Source of the DNA: Mariniphaga sp.
GTDB lineage: Bacteria; Bacteroidota; Bacteroidia; Bacteroidales; Prolixibacteraceae
Reading direction: 5' to 3'
Assembly (NCBI GenBank): GCA_025355585.1
Contig: JANXZJ010000128.1
Coordinates: 1 to 32,801 of the forward strand
Length of the DNA: 32,801 bases
In this document: positions 8,365 to 16,339 of the stretch, in pieces
Layout: each line of letters begins with the position of its first letter
Position numbering within the stretch: the first letter of the stretch is position 1
Program-made: the position numbers and the translations under genes
The notes under the pieces: generated by a model
Told to the model about the DNA's origin: nothing
What the model saw: only the letters and a program-made list of their open reading frames with translations
Databases searched by the model: none

Positions 8365-9287
8365 TTCCCAAAAAGGAAAAACGCGATTTATGGGATAAGA
8401 TACAAATTGTCATGCAACCTATTGGTGGCCTGATTACCGCGCTGACAATAGCATTGGTAAGTTATTATGGTTCTTCATATCTGAATAACAAACAGAACAA
8501 TGAAGCCAAAATAAGTCTCTATACTCAATTGATGAGCAGTCGGGAACAATCAGAAAGCGCCCTAAGGAAAGATATGTTCAACTCGATTCTTGGTACCATT
8601 CTAAAAGATTCCCATTCATTGGATGAAAATATCCTGCAACTCGAATTGCTGGCCTATAATTTCCATGAGTCGCTCAACCTGATGCCCCTTTTTGTTTACA
8701 TGAGCAGGCAAATTGCTTTAGAAAAAAACATCCAGCTCAAAACAGATTACCAGAAGCGGTTGTATAAAATGGCGGGCGATGTTATTTCGAAGCAAATTTC
8801 GAGCCTTGAAGGTGCCGCTGCCAGGGAGACGATGTTTATTAGTTTTCCTGGTGATTCCATCAAGTATAAACCTGGACTTTCTCAGGATTTTGCGATGGAT
8901 TGGAAAGATTCTAAGGTGTTTTATGATACGATCAAAGTTGGAAACACAAATAGTGTTTATAAAAGAGTTGTATTTCTAAAAGCCTCTGGATTTAATGTGG
9001 ACGAAAAAACTGTGAATGTGAGGCTGGATATTGAAACCTCACTAAACAACAAGTTTATTAACATGGTAACTCAGGAATTCACGATAGATTATTTTCAGTT
9101 TCCAATGATTGACAATACGCGCCTTTCCAATGATATGCGTTGTGCAGTAGTGATGCGTGATTTCAGCTTTCCCAATTTTGTCGAAGTGGATATTCTTTAT
9201 TTTCCTGGTTCTCATTCAAGCCTGAAAGAAAAACCTTATTATGATGATGTTGTGAAAAAGCTTTTAATGAACAAAGAGGGTAATTAA
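8343..9287 (+). CDS. Single-pass membrane protein of unknown function
   Basis: 314 residues, family not recognised with confidence. A basic, proline-containing N-terminus (residues 1-22) is followed by one membrane helix at about 29-47 (GGLITALTIALVSYYGSSYL). A long mostly helical region with charged heptad-like spacing then runs over about 50-160 (SLYTQLMSSREQSESALRKDMF...LELLAYNFHESLNL). The C-terminal part (about 170-314) looks beta-rich. The basic N-terminus suggests the N-terminus faces the cytoplasm and the large C-terminal part lies outside, though this orientation is inference. The start overlaps the preceding exported protein by 22 bases. A strong terminator at 9339-9372 closes this two-gene unit. 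No catalytic motif was seen. Confidence 0.75.
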   Translation: MDTEKPLVPKKEKRDLWDKIQIVMQPIGGLITALTIALVSYYGSSYLNNKQNNEAKISLYTQLMSSREQSESALRKDMFNSILGTILKDSHSLDENILQLELLAYNFHESLNLMPLFVYMSRQIALEKNIQLKTDYQKRLYKMAGDVISKQISSLEGAAARETMFISFPGDSIKYKPGLSQDFAMDWKDSKVFYDTIKVGNTNSVYKRVVFLKASGFNVDEKTVNVRLDIETSLNNKFINMVTQEFTIDYFQFPMIDNTRLSNDMRCAVVMRDFSFPNFVEVDILYFPGSHSSLKEKPYYDDVVKKLLMNKEGN

Positions 9288-9338
9288 TATTGAATTCGTG
9301 TTTGATCACTGCCGTCGGTTTTCGGAGAGTATAAAACA

Positions 9339-9372
9339 AAAAAGGCTGAAATCATTCGATTTCAGCCTTTTT
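9339..9372 (+). terminator. Rho-independent terminator
   Basis: Perfect 15-bp inverted repeat: AAAAAGGCTGAAATC (9339-9353), loop ATTC, GATTTCAGCCTTTTT (9358-9372). It lies 51 bases after the stop of the two-gene unit ending at 9287. Confidence 0.9.
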
Positions 9373-9484
9373 AAGCTCCCCTTTCATTCGAAAGTTGCAA
9401 TAGATTCAATTTCTTGTTAGTGATCCAAGATAAGCTTTAATCTGTTGTTATATTGGTCAATAGATGTGATTCAAGTCTAAATAA

Positions 9485-9595
9485 TTTAGAAACGATGGCC
9501 ACTGGCAAAATTTCACACGCATTGTACGCGATTATTCGGATGAACGAAAAGGATTTGTTATTTGGAAAGATTTGCTTGAAGAAATATTGGTGTAA
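9485..9595 (+). pseudogene. Possible orphan 3' gene fragment
   Basis: Open stretch of 36 codons plus a stop, preceded by a stop (TAA 9482-9484) and lacking a convincing start. It reads FRNDGHWQNF...RKGFVIWKDLLEEILV. Composition and the ordered W, F and charged pattern look protein-like, as in the C-terminal end of a lost gene. No family is assigned. The rest of the 9373-9754 gap holds only the Fic promoter and AT-rich sequence. Confidence 0.25.
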
Positions 9596-9638
9596 ATTTC
9601 AAATGCAGTGAAAGCATAAATCAATTGTATTTCTATCG

Positions 9639-9669
9639 TTTGTTAATTGTTTTATTATTGTTATATTTG
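9639..9669 (+). promoter_or_regulatory. Canonical Bacteroidota promoter for the Fic gene
   Basis: TTTG at 9639-9642, exactly 19 bases, then TATATTTG at 9662-9669. This matches the Bacteroidota sigma-ABfr consensus TTTG-N19-TAnnTTTG in full. Transcription would start near 9676, giving a leader of about 80 bases before the ATG at 9755. Confidence 0.75.
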
Positions 9670-9754
9670 TATTGACCTGTTTGATAGTAATATTTAGGGT
9701 GAAAGGTTAAATCGTGAATTTGCGTTCGTTAATTCATTAAAGTAAATATATCAA

Positions 9755-10918
9755 ATGTCAGAAGCCAGATTTGTACATTATGATTTGAAGTTAGTAGAAC
9801 CGTCGTTTAGTTCTTCGCTGACTGATTTAATCATTGAATTAGATTATTTACGTAAGAAACCTCTTGGTGGTTCAACGCACCCAAAAGTGTTCTTTCAGTT
9901 GAAACACATTTTTCATACGTTGGAAAGTATTGGTTCGGCCAGAATTGAAGGAAATAATACAACCATTGCAGAATATATTGAAAATAAACTAGAAAAGTCT
10001 GAAAATGTTCCTTCGGGGATTAAAGAAATTCAAAATATTGAGAATGCGATGTCTTTTATTGAGGAGAATGTAAAGGATTATCCGATTAACAGAGCTTTTA
10101 TATGTGAAATGCAAAAGATGGTTGTTGACGGATTGTTGCCTCCACCCAATGGCGAAGGTGACTATACTGCAGGAGAATATCGGAAGATTAATCTGAAAAT
10201 TAATAAATCAAATCATCAACCTCCTGATTGGATAAGGATTGAAGATTACATGAAAGAGTTATTTGACTTTATTCAAAAGGATGATAGTACAAAGTATAAC
10301 CTGCTTAAAGCGGCAATTGCTCATCATCGATTTGTTTGGATACATCCTTTTGGTAACGGTAATGGAAGAGTGGTTCGCTTGTTAACTTATGCGATGCTAG
10401 TCAAAACAGGATTTAATACTAATGTTGGAAGGATAGTAAATCCAACAGCTGTATTTTGTAGTAATAGAAATGACTATTACAATCACCTGTCAGAAGCCGA
10501 CACCGGAACTGATGCCGGTATATTGAGTTGGTCAGAATATGTACTAAAAGGGTTAAAAGAAGAAATTGAAAAAATCGATAAGTTAACGGACTATGATTTT
10601 TTGAAGAAGGAGATATTGCTACCTACAATTAGTTATTCATTAGATAGGAAATACATTACGGATATAGAAGCTAAGATTTTGAAAAGGGTCTCCGAAAAAC
10701 AGGTTGTTCAAGCATCGGATATTAAAGAATTTTTTATCGGCAAAGCTGATGCTGAGGTTTCCAGACAAATCAGGAGACTTATTGATAGAAATATGCTTGT
10801 TTCCGAGAAGGAAGGATCTAGAAAGTATGTTATTAGATTTGATAACAGTTTCCTTCTTCGAGGTTTCATCAAATCGATAGGAGAAAAAGGTTTTCTGCCG
10901 ATGCGGGATATGATCTAA
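9755..10918 (+). CDS. Fic family protein (predicted AMP-transferase)
   Basis: 387 residues. Fic proteins usually move AMP from ATP onto a hydroxyl side chain of a target protein. Order of parts: an N-terminal Fic_N-type region with the inhibitory helix motif SARIEG at residues 61-66 ([S/T]xxxE[G/N]), the Fic core with the complete active-site motif HPFGNGNGRVVR at 197-208, and a C-terminal winged-helix-like region (about 300-375, ...VVQASDIKEFFIGKADAEVSRQIRRLIDRNMLVS). With the inhibitory Glu in the same chain before the core, this is a class II, self-inhibited Fic protein. The intact His supports adenylylation rather than another transfer. No separate antitoxin gene flanks it. The target is unknown, and the wHTH could bind its own promoter region. 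Confidence 0.92.
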   Translation: MSEARFVHYDLKLVEPSFSSSLTDLIIELDYLRKKPLGGSTHPKVFFQLKHIFHTLESIGSARIEGNNTTIAEYIENKLEKSENVPSGIKEIQNIENAMSFIEENVKDYPINRAFICEMQKMVVDGLLPPPNGEGDYTAGEYRKINLKINKSNHQPPDWIRIEDYMKELFDFIQKDDSTKYNLLKAAIAHHRFVWIHPFGNGNGRVVRLLTYAMLVKTGFNTNVGRIVNPTAVFCSNRNDYYNHLSEADTGTDAGILSWSEYVLKGLKEEIEKIDKLTDYDFLKKEILLPTISYSLDRKYITDIEAKILKRVSEKQVVQASDIKEFFIGKADAEVSRQIRRLIDRNMLVSEKEGSRKYVIRFDNSFLLRGFIKSIGEKGFLPMRDMI

Positions 10919-11055
10919 TCATCAATTTTACTGGAAGCCACCCCAAAATCTAACAATTCTCATTGTCAAAAGGGGAGAGTTGCAACCATGTCGTTCACCG
11001 CACCGATCCGTGTATTGCTTAAGAGTACCAAGCTCTTAGAAGAGTGTAAAAACAA

Positions 11056-11081
11056 AAAGGAGGTCGATTTCGACCTCCTTT
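11056..11081 (-). terminator. Terminator of tRNA-Asn
   Basis: 11-bp perfect stem AAAGGAGGTCG (11056-11066)/CGACCTCCTTT (11071-11081), loop ATTT. Read leftward it is followed by TTTTTGTTTTT, giving a strong terminator seven bases past the tRNA 3' end. The remaining sequence between the Fic stop (10918) and here holds only a weak TAAGAG/CTCTTA hairpin near 11030. Confidence 0.85.
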
Positions 11082-11087
11082 CCTGTA

Positions 11088-11164
11088 TGGCTCCTCAGGT
11101 AGGACTTGAACCTACGACCTACGGATTAACAGTCCGCCGCTCTAACCAACTGAGCTACTAAGGA
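11088..11164 (-). tRNA. tRNA-Asn (anticodon GTT)
   Basis: On the minus strand the 77 bases fold as a full cloverleaf. The acceptor stem is TCCTTAG (11164-11158) with CTGAGGA, the D-arm is AGCTCAGTTGGTTAGAGC, the anticodon loop CTGTTAA carries GTT (complement at 11128-11130), and the T-arm is GTAGG-TTCAAGT-CCTAC. The discriminator is G, and the CCA end (11088-11090) is encoded. A TATTTTTG -7 box lies at 11217-11210 and a terminator follows directly, so it is an independent transcription unit. Confidence 0.97.
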
Positions 11165-11209
11165 ATACATTTAATATTTGCCTTGTCACTTATTTCTTCT
11201 AAGGCGTTG

Positions 11210-11217
11210 CAAAAATA
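11210..11217 (-). promoter_or_regulatory. -7 box for tRNA-Asn
   Basis: TATTTTTG read on the minus strand matches TAnnTTTG. It is placed to start RNA about 40 bases before the mature tRNA 5' end. No clear -33 TTTG was found, and the region is AT-rich. Confidence 0.4.
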
Positions 11218-11240
11218 GTAAGATTTTCAATAATCTGAAA

Positions 11241-11248
11241 TATATTTG
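11241..11248 (+). promoter_or_regulatory. -7 box for the PfkB-family kinase gene
   Basis: TATATTTG matches TAnnTTTG exactly and lies 27 bases before the ATG at 11276. The -33 region is not clear. Confidence 0.45.
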
Positions 11249-11275
11249 TAAAATAATCTGAAAATAATCTTTGTA

Positions 11276-12256
11276 ATGAGTAATTTGAAAATACTGGGAA
11301 TTGGGAATGCGCTTGTTGATATTATGGTCTTAGTTGATGATGATCAAATTATCAGCTATTTAAATCTGCCTAAGGGTGGAATGACGCTGGTGGATGGTGA
11401 CCTTTCGGCCATGATTCAAAAAGAGATTTCACATATGGATATTAAAATTGCCACAGGTGGTTCTGTCGCAAATGCCATAAATGGGATCGCCGGGCTTGAT
11501 GTTGCGTGCGGATTTGTTGGTACAATCGGACGGGATGACCTTGGTTTGTTATTCAAAAACGATATGCTCAAACGCGGAATCGAGGTGAAGCTAAAAGAAA
11601 ATGAGTTTCCGACCGGTCGTGCAGTCGGTTTTGTGAGCCCGGGCGGTGAACGAACTTTTGCGACTTACCTTGGCGCTGCCGTAGAAATGGGACCCGATGA
11701 TATAAATCCGGAGCTATTTGCAGGTTACGATCTGTTTTTTATAGAAGGTTACCTGGTTTTTAACCAGCCTTTAATTATGGCTGCTGCTTCGGCTGCGAAA
11801 TTGGCGGGACTTACAATTGCTCTCGATCTTGCCAGCTATAATGTAGTTGAGGCCAATTTGGATATTTTAAATGAATTGGTTGATAACTATATAGATATAG
11901 TATTTGCAAACGAGGAGGAAGCAAAATCATTTACCGGATTGCAACCCGAAGAAGCACTTAAAAATCTGGCCACAAGATGCGATATTGCAGTTGTAAAAGT
12001 TGGAAAGGAAGGTGCCTTTGTCAGGCAAGGAGATCGGGAATGGCATATACCTGCATTTGAAACTACTGTGATCGATACTACGGGTGCAGGGGATTACTTT
12101 GCTGCAGGTTTTTTGGCCGGACTGGCAAATGGATGTGATCTTGGGAAATGCGGTGTAATTGGGTCAATAATGGCCGCAGAGGTAATACAAGTTGTCGGTG
12201 CGGAGTTGGATGACAGCCGGTGGGCAGAAATAAAAAAACTGGCTGAATTGATTTAG
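11276..12256 (+). CDS. PfkB-family kinase, adenosine kinase-like
   Basis: Ribokinase/PfkB sugar or nucleoside kinase of 326 residues, full length for the family. The N-terminal signature is GNALVDIM (residues 10-17), the substrate-side Gly pair region is ATGGSVANAINGIAGL (59-74), the strand motif VGTIGRDDLG is at 81-90, and the C-terminal PfkB signature DTTGAGDYFAAGF is at 267-279 with catalytic base Asp273. Sequence feel and length are closest to adenosine kinase-type PfkB proteins common in Bacteroidota, which phosphorylate adenosine to AMP. Ribokinase or another sugar kinase cannot be excluded. It may be followed in the same transcript by the repeat ORF at 12296, with no terminator between them. 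Confidence 0.88.
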   Translation: MSNLKILGIGNALVDIMVLVDDDQIISYLNLPKGGMTLVDGDLSAMIQKEISHMDIKIATGGSVANAINGIAGLDVACGFVGTIGRDDLGLLFKNDMLKRGIEVKLKENEFPTGRAVGFVSPGGERTFATYLGAAVEMGPDDINPELFAGYDLFFIEGYLVFNQPLIMAAASAAKLAGLTIALDLASYNVVEANLDILNELVDNYIDIVFANEEEAKSFTGLQPEEALKNLATRCDIAVVKVGKEGAFVRQGDREWHIPAFETTVIDTTGAGDYFAAGFLAGLANGCDLGKCGVIGSIMAAEVIQVVGAELDDSRWAEIKKLAELI

Positions 12257-12295
12257 ACAATTTATAGTCTCCAGTAAGTATTAAAAAGGCCACTG

Positions 12296-12577
12296 ATGCA
12301 CTCAGGTCTTGTCACCAACTCTTCAGAACCTGAGGCAAAGCAGGCAGAGCGGCCCACTAAAATCACAGAACAATGTGCAAACTTGTCAGAACAGCGCGGT
12401 AACATCACAGAACAGCGTATGAACATGACAGAGCAGCAGGCAAACATGACAGAGCGGCAGGTGAAGAGGGCAGAACGGCCCACTAACATCGCAGAACAGC
12501 ATACAAACTTGATAGAACGATGTGCAAATCTTACAGCGCTAACTCCTAACCTGATAGAACATCGCTCAGATCAATAA
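12296..12577 (+). CDS. Heptad-repeat small protein encoded by a 21-bp tandem array
   Basis: 93 residues, no known family. After nine residues the protein is twelve consecutive heptads of the type TEQRANM, including AERPTKI, TEQCANL, TEQRMNM, TEQQANM, AERPTNI, AEQHTNL and IERCANL. Glu-Arg/Gln occupies positions 2-3 and a hydrophobic residue usually closes each unit, giving a hydrophobic residue every seventh position in a very polar, helix-friendly chain. A purine-rich AAAAAGG lies about seven bases before the ATG, so translation is plausible. It follows the kinase stop by 39 bases and is closed by a 17-bp terminator-like palindrome. Because the unit lacks stops in more than one frame, the minus strand is open too, so the array could matter as DNA or RNA instead. 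Confidence 0.45.
   Translation: MHSGLVTNSSEPEAKQAERPTKITEQCANLSEQRGNITEQRMNMTEQQANMTERQVKRAERPTNIAEQHTNLIERCANLTALTPNLIEHRSDQ
12323..12574. repeat. Twelve-unit 21-bp tandem repeat array
   Basis: Twelve imperfect direct repeats of exactly 21 bases without spacers. Most begin with (A/G/T)CAGA(A/G)C and end with AAC(A/T)T(G/C)-like sequence. Units 2 and 8 share CGGCCCACTAA, and units 3 and 10 share ATGTGCAAA, which points to internal duplication followed by divergence. All length changes keep the reading frame, as expected for coding selection or for unit-by-unit copying. Confidence 0.9.
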
Positions 12578-12586
12578 AATTCTTTT

Positions 12587-12630
12587 AAGAGGAACTATTT
12601 ATCATGTAATCGGGATAAATAGTTCCTCTT
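12587..12630. terminator. 17-bp perfect palindrome between convergent units
   Basis: AAGAGGAACTATTTATC (12587-12603) and its exact reverse complement (12614-12630) around a ten-base loop. T-runs on either side are short, so it is a weaker terminator than those at 6412 or 9339. It lies just after the repeat ORF and 13 bases from the end of the convergent beta-glucosidase gene. Confidence 0.7.
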
Positions 12631-12643
12631 GATTTTAGTGTTT

Positions 12644-14824
12644 CTATTGGACCACAATTTTTACTGTTTGACAGATATCACCTGAAGATGTTCCCAGGTG
12701 AAATAGAAAATCGCCGGGTTCTACCGTCCACCCCTTGCGGCTTTCGTCATAAAAGGCAAGATCGGATACTTTAACCAACAGCTCAACAGTTTTGGTTTCG
12801 CCGGGTTGTAAGAACACCTTTTCAAAACCTTTCAACTCTTTGGTCGGGCGCATGACAGAGCAAACCGGATCGCTCACATAAAGTTGTGCCACTTCAGCTC
12901 CTAATCTTGATCCACTGTTTTTGACGATGAATTTCACATGAACGATTTCATCTTTACCATAAATCATTTTATCAGTGTTCATCCCTGAAAGCTCAAAGGT
13001 GGTATATGATTGCCCATATCCAAACGGGAATTGCGGTACAATCTTCTTCGTGTCGAACCAGCGGTAACCCACAAGAATATCTTCCTCGTAATTAACCTTC
13101 AGGTTTCGACCGGGGAAGTTTCCCAACGCATGAGCAGGTGATTGCTCGAGGGAAACAGGTATTGTGAAAGGCATTTTGCCCGATGGATTTACTTTGCCAC
13201 TAAGCACATCGGCTACCGCATTCCCGGCTTCCATACCTCCAAACCAGGCCCAAAGTATGGACGGAACGCGTTGAACGATACCGGTAAGTTCGACAGGCGA
13301 ACCAGCAATTATAACCACAATTGTGCGTGGGTTTACCTTGGCCACCTCGCGGATCAACGTCTCTTGTCCGTAAGGCAATTTCATATCTTGTTTGTCAAAC
13401 GATTCTGTGTCGAAATCGTGGTTCAGTCCGCCAAAAATAATGGCTACATCTGATTTTTTTGCAGCCTCAACGGCTTCATCAATCAGTTTCCAGTCTACTT
13501 TATTACTATTTGACTGACCAATATTGCTACCTTCTTTAAAGGCTGATTGTTTTTCGTAGCCCTGAACAAATCTGATTTTCAAGCTGCTTCCAAACTTTTT
13601 GGTCAGTGCTTCAAGCGGAGTGATTTCATACAAAGGCTTAATTTCTGAGCTTAATCCACCGCTCGTGTGTTTGCGGGTGGCGTTGTCGCCGATCACAGCA
13701 ATCGATTTCAGTTTAGAGAAGTCAAGTGGTAAAACGTTACCCTTGTTTTGAAGTAATACAATCGCTTCGGCAGCCGAATTGTAAGCTGCTTTTTGATGCT
13801 CAGGCGTATTCATCGAACCCTTTTCTCGCGTTTTGTCACCGAGCATTTTTGTTTTCAGCATTACCCGCAACACGTTGGAAACTTTTTCGTTTACAATAGC
13901 AATTGGCACTTTACCCTCTTTGACTGCTTTGATTAGTGGATTTGCAAAATACCATTCATTATAATCCTTGATATCGGTGCCCATTTCAAGATCGAGGCCC
14001 GCCAGCGCTGCTTTCACTGTGCTATGAGCCGCATTCCAGTCAGTCATCAGGACTCCATTAAATCCCAGCTCTTTGCGGAGGATCTGGCGGTCGAGGTATT
14101 CGCTTTCGGAACACCAGTCGCCGCGGAACTTATTGTAGGCAGCCATCACAGTAAGCGCGCCACCTTCTTCTACAGCAGCCTTAAAGCCTGGCAGATAGAT
14201 CTCGTGCAACGCGCGTTCGCTCATCGTTACATCAACCAGAACGCGGTTTTCTTCCTCGTTGTTGGCCAGAAAGTGTTTCACGCTGGCGGCAACATCTTTG
14301 GATTGAAGTGCTTTGATGTAAGGCACAGTCATTGCAGAGATAAGGAATGGGTCTTCACTCAGGTATTCGAAATTGCGTCCACAGAGTGGCGAACGGATAA
14401 TATTGATACCCGGCCCGAGTAATACATCTTTTTTACGGAAACGCGCCTCTTCCCCAAGCACAATACCACGTTCTTGCGCAAGTTTTGGATTCCAACTGGC
14501 TGCCAAAGCCGTTCCCGGAGGGAAACAGGTGGCTGAATCTGTTGTCCATCCTGAATAACCCCAGTCGTGACGGTTAATCTCCGCACGAACACCGTGAGGA
14601 CCATCAGACAAAGCCCATTCGGGAATGCCGAGACGTGGTATCCCGGTCACATAAAACTTGGAGTTACCATGAAGTAAACCCACCTTCTCTTCGATGGTCA
14701 TCTTTTTGATCAGTGACTGGATCTTTTTCTCCAGAACGGATTCGGGGGTTTTGGCTTTTTGTGCCTGTACCGCTCCGCTTATCAGCAGAAAAAGTGAGAG
14801 CATTCTTAACATCGATTTTCTCAT
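12644..14824 (-). CDS. Glycoside hydrolase family 3 beta-glucosidase-like enzyme
   Basis: Secreted/periplasmic glycosidase of 726 residues with a signal peptide (residues 1-21, ending VQAQ). It has the two-domain GH3 core: the N-terminal barrel has SDGPHGVR (73-80), the KHF motif at 183-185 in VKHFLANNEEENR, and the nucleophile Asp262 in GVLMTDWNAAHS. The second alpha/beta domain follows (about 360-560), and a C-terminal fibronectin III-like domain (about 610-720, ending in RKGWTVEPGDFLFHLGTSS) completes it. No PA14 insertion is present. Beta-glucosidase is the usual activity of this layout, but xylosidase or others are possible. It starts 45 bases after the tyrS stop on the same strand and could be partly cotranscribed with it, although the functions are unrelated. 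Confidence 0.93.
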   Translation of the reverse strand: MRKSMLRMLSLFLLISGAVQAQKAKTPESVLEKKIQSLIKKMTIEEKVGLLHGNSKFYVTGIPRLGIPEWALSDGPHGVRAEINRHDWGYSGWTTDSATCFPPGTALAASWNPKLAQERGIVLGEEARFRKKDVLLGPGINIIRSPLCGRNFEYLSEDPFLISAMTVPYIKALQSKDVAASVKHFLANNEEENRVLVDVTMSERALHEIYLPGFKAAVEEGGALTVMAAYNKFRGDWCSESEYLDRQILRKELGFNGVLMTDWNAAHSTVKAALAGLDLEMGTDIKDYNEWYFANPLIKAVKEGKVPIAIVNEKVSNVLRVMLKTKMLGDKTREKGSMNTPEHQKAAYNSAAEAIVLLQNKGNVLPLDFSKLKSIAVIGDNATRKHTSGGLSSEIKPLYEITPLEALTKKFGSSLKIRFVQGYEKQSAFKEGSNIGQSNSNKVDWKLIDEAVEAAKKSDVAIIFGGLNHDFDTESFDKQDMKLPYGQETLIREVAKVNPRTIVVIIAGSPVELTGIVQRVPSILWAWFGGMEAGNAVADVLSGKVNPSGKMPFTIPVSLEQSPAHALGNFPGRNLKVNYEEDILVGYRWFDTKKIVPQFPFGYGQSYTTFELSGMNTDKMIYGKDEIVHVKFIVKNSGSRLGAEVAQLYVSDPVCSVMRPTKELKGFEKVFLQPGETKTVELLVKVSDLAFYDESRKGWTVEPGDFLFHLGTSSGDICQTVKIVVQ

Positions 14825-14869
14825 CTTAAATTCGATTATTGGATTTTATTCCTTAGGGTTTAAATTTTT

Positions 14870-16165
14870 TCAAACTGCGATCAGAAGAAAGTAATTCTTC
14901 TTCCCTTTTTGAACCAGAATGTATTTGTCTCCGATTAGTTTCGATAATGCTATTGTTTCGTCCGGACCTTCGACTTTTACTTTATTAACAGCTACTCCGC
15001 CTCCTGCAATAGTACGTCGGGCTTCCCCTTTTGATGGAAAAACGGAGGTTTTTTCTGCCAGCAAATCGATGATATTAATTCCGGTTTCCAATTCAGTTTT
15101 GGCAATTTCGAACTGAGGAACACCTTCAAAAACAGACAAGAAGGTTGCTTCATCCAATTTGCGCAAAGTTTCTTCGGTTCCTTTTCCAAAAAGAATCTCC
15201 GAAGCTTCGACAGCTAAATTGTAATCAGCCTCCGAATGAACCATGCAGGTAACTTCTTTGGCGAGAACCTTCTGAAGCTGGCGCAAATGTGGTGCTTGTT
15301 GATGTTCTTCAATGAGTTGATCGACCGTTTCTTTTGGCAAAATGGTAAATATTTTGATGTATTTTTCCGCATCAACATCCGATGTATTTAGCCAAAACTG
15401 GTAGAAAGTGTATGGTGATGTTCTCTCCGGATCAAGCCATACATTACCTGATTCTGTTTTTCCGAATTTTGTACCGTCGGCTTTTTTAATCAATGGACAA
15501 GTGAGTGCAAAGGCTTCACCACCTGCTTTCCTGCGGATAAGTTCAGTTCCAGTGGTGATATTTCCCCATTGATCGGAACCTCCCATTTGTAATTTGCAGT
15601 TCTTTGTTTCGTAAAGGTGAAGAAAGTCAGTTCCCTGTACGAGCTGATAAGTAAACTCGGTGAATGACATACCTGCTGCGCCGCTTTCGGGATCGAGCCG
15701 TTTTTTGACAGAATCTTTCGCCATCATATAATTGACGGTGATGTGCTTGCCAATGTCACGAATGAAATTCAGAAAGGTGAAATCCTTCATCCAGTCGTAA
15801 TTATTGACCATCTCAGCAGCATTTTCGCCTTTTGATTCAAAATCAAGAAACTTCGAAATCTGAACTTTCAGGCATTCCTGGTTATGACGCAATGTTGGCT
15901 CATCCAGAAGATTACGTTCCTGTGATTTGCCAGACGGATCGCCGATCATGCCCGTTGCACCACCTACCAAAACGATGGGTTTGTGCCCTGCAAGTTGGAA
16001 ATGTTTGAGCATCATTACGCCTACGAGGTGCCCGATATGCAAAGAGTCAGCGGTTGGGTCAATCCCCACGTAAGCCGATGTAACCTCTTTTTTCAACTGT
16101 TCTTCCAATCCGGGCATCATGTCATGGATCATGCCTCTCCAGGTCAATTCTTCAACAAAATTCAT
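14870..16165 (-). CDS. tyrS: Tyrosine--tRNA ligase
   Basis: Class I aminoacyl-tRNA synthetase charging tRNA-Tyr, 431 residues, normal length. The HIGH motif is at residues 43-46 ([11 protein letters not shown]), the substrate motif GGSDQWGN at 195-202, and the KMSKS equivalent is KFGKT at 233-237. A C-terminal S4 RNA-binding domain (from about 355) contains [17 protein letters not shown]. The start at 16165 gives the expected [15 protein letters not shown] opening. A TATCTTTG -7 box at 16287-16280 predicts a leader of about 110 bases. I saw no T-box structure in that leader, and none is expected in Bacteroidota. The downstream beta-glucosidase may receive read-through. Confidence 0.97.
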   Translation of the reverse strand: MNFVEELTWRGMIHDMMPGLEEQLKKEVTSAYVGIDPTADSLHIGHLVGVMMLKHFQLAGHKPIVLVGGATGMIGDPSGKSQERNLLDEPTLRHNQECLKVQISKFLDFESKGENAAEMVNNYDWMKDFTFLNFIRDIGKHITVNYMMAKDSVKKRLDPESGAAGMSFTEFTYQLVQGTDFLHLYETKNCKLQMGGSDQWGNITTGTELIRRKAGGEAFALTCPLIKKADGTKFGKTESGNVWLDPERTSPYTFYQFWLNTSDVDAEKYIKIFTILPKETVDQLIEEHQQAPHLRQLQKVLAKEVTCMVHSEADYNLAVEASEILFGKGTEETLRKLDEATFLSVFEGVPQFEIAKTELETGINIIDLLAEKTSVFPSKGEARRTIAGGGVAVNKVKVEGPDETIALSKLIGDKYILVQKGKKNYFLLIAV

Positions 16166-16279
16166 TTTGTATTGTAGTTAAATAATTATAATTCAATTTT
16201 ATAGCTAAATCCGGACAAATAATTGAACCTGCTGCAAATGATTAATTTGCTGTATGTTATTAAGAATCGAAATAGTCTG

Positions 16280-16287
16280 CAAAGATA
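16280..16287 (-). promoter_or_regulatory. -7 box for tyrS
   Basis: TATCTTTG on the minus strand matches TAnnTTTG. A start near 16275 leaves a leader of about 110 bases to the ATG at 16165. No good -33 element was found at 19 bases. Confidence 0.5.
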
Positions 16288-16339
16288 CAATTTCCGATTT
16301 AAATGATTTTTTCTTTTTTTGCTATTGAAGGTGTTGTAA

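Noticed and set aside
11027-11046. TAAGAG/CTCTTA hairpin between the Fic gene and tRNA-Asn
   Set aside because: Short stem, no T-run, no clear role.
12262-12489. Minus-strand 75-codon frame with CSVMF-like repeats across the tandem array
   Set aside because: It is the antisense reading of the 21-bp repeat, which has no stops in several frames; it lacks a ribosome-binding site and has an implausible Cys-rich composition.
12323-12574. Tandem array considered as a CRISPR
   Set aside because: Units are 21 bases, directly adjacent and imperfect, with no unique spacers and no cas genes.
14024-14422. 132-codon plus-strand frame inside the beta-glucosidase gene
   Set aside because: Antisense shadow of a well-supported GH3 enzyme, with no family match.
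16166-16279. T-box or other riboswitch in the tyrS leader
   Set aside because: No specifier-stem or terminator/antiterminator structure was seen, and T-boxes are not typical of Bacteroidota.
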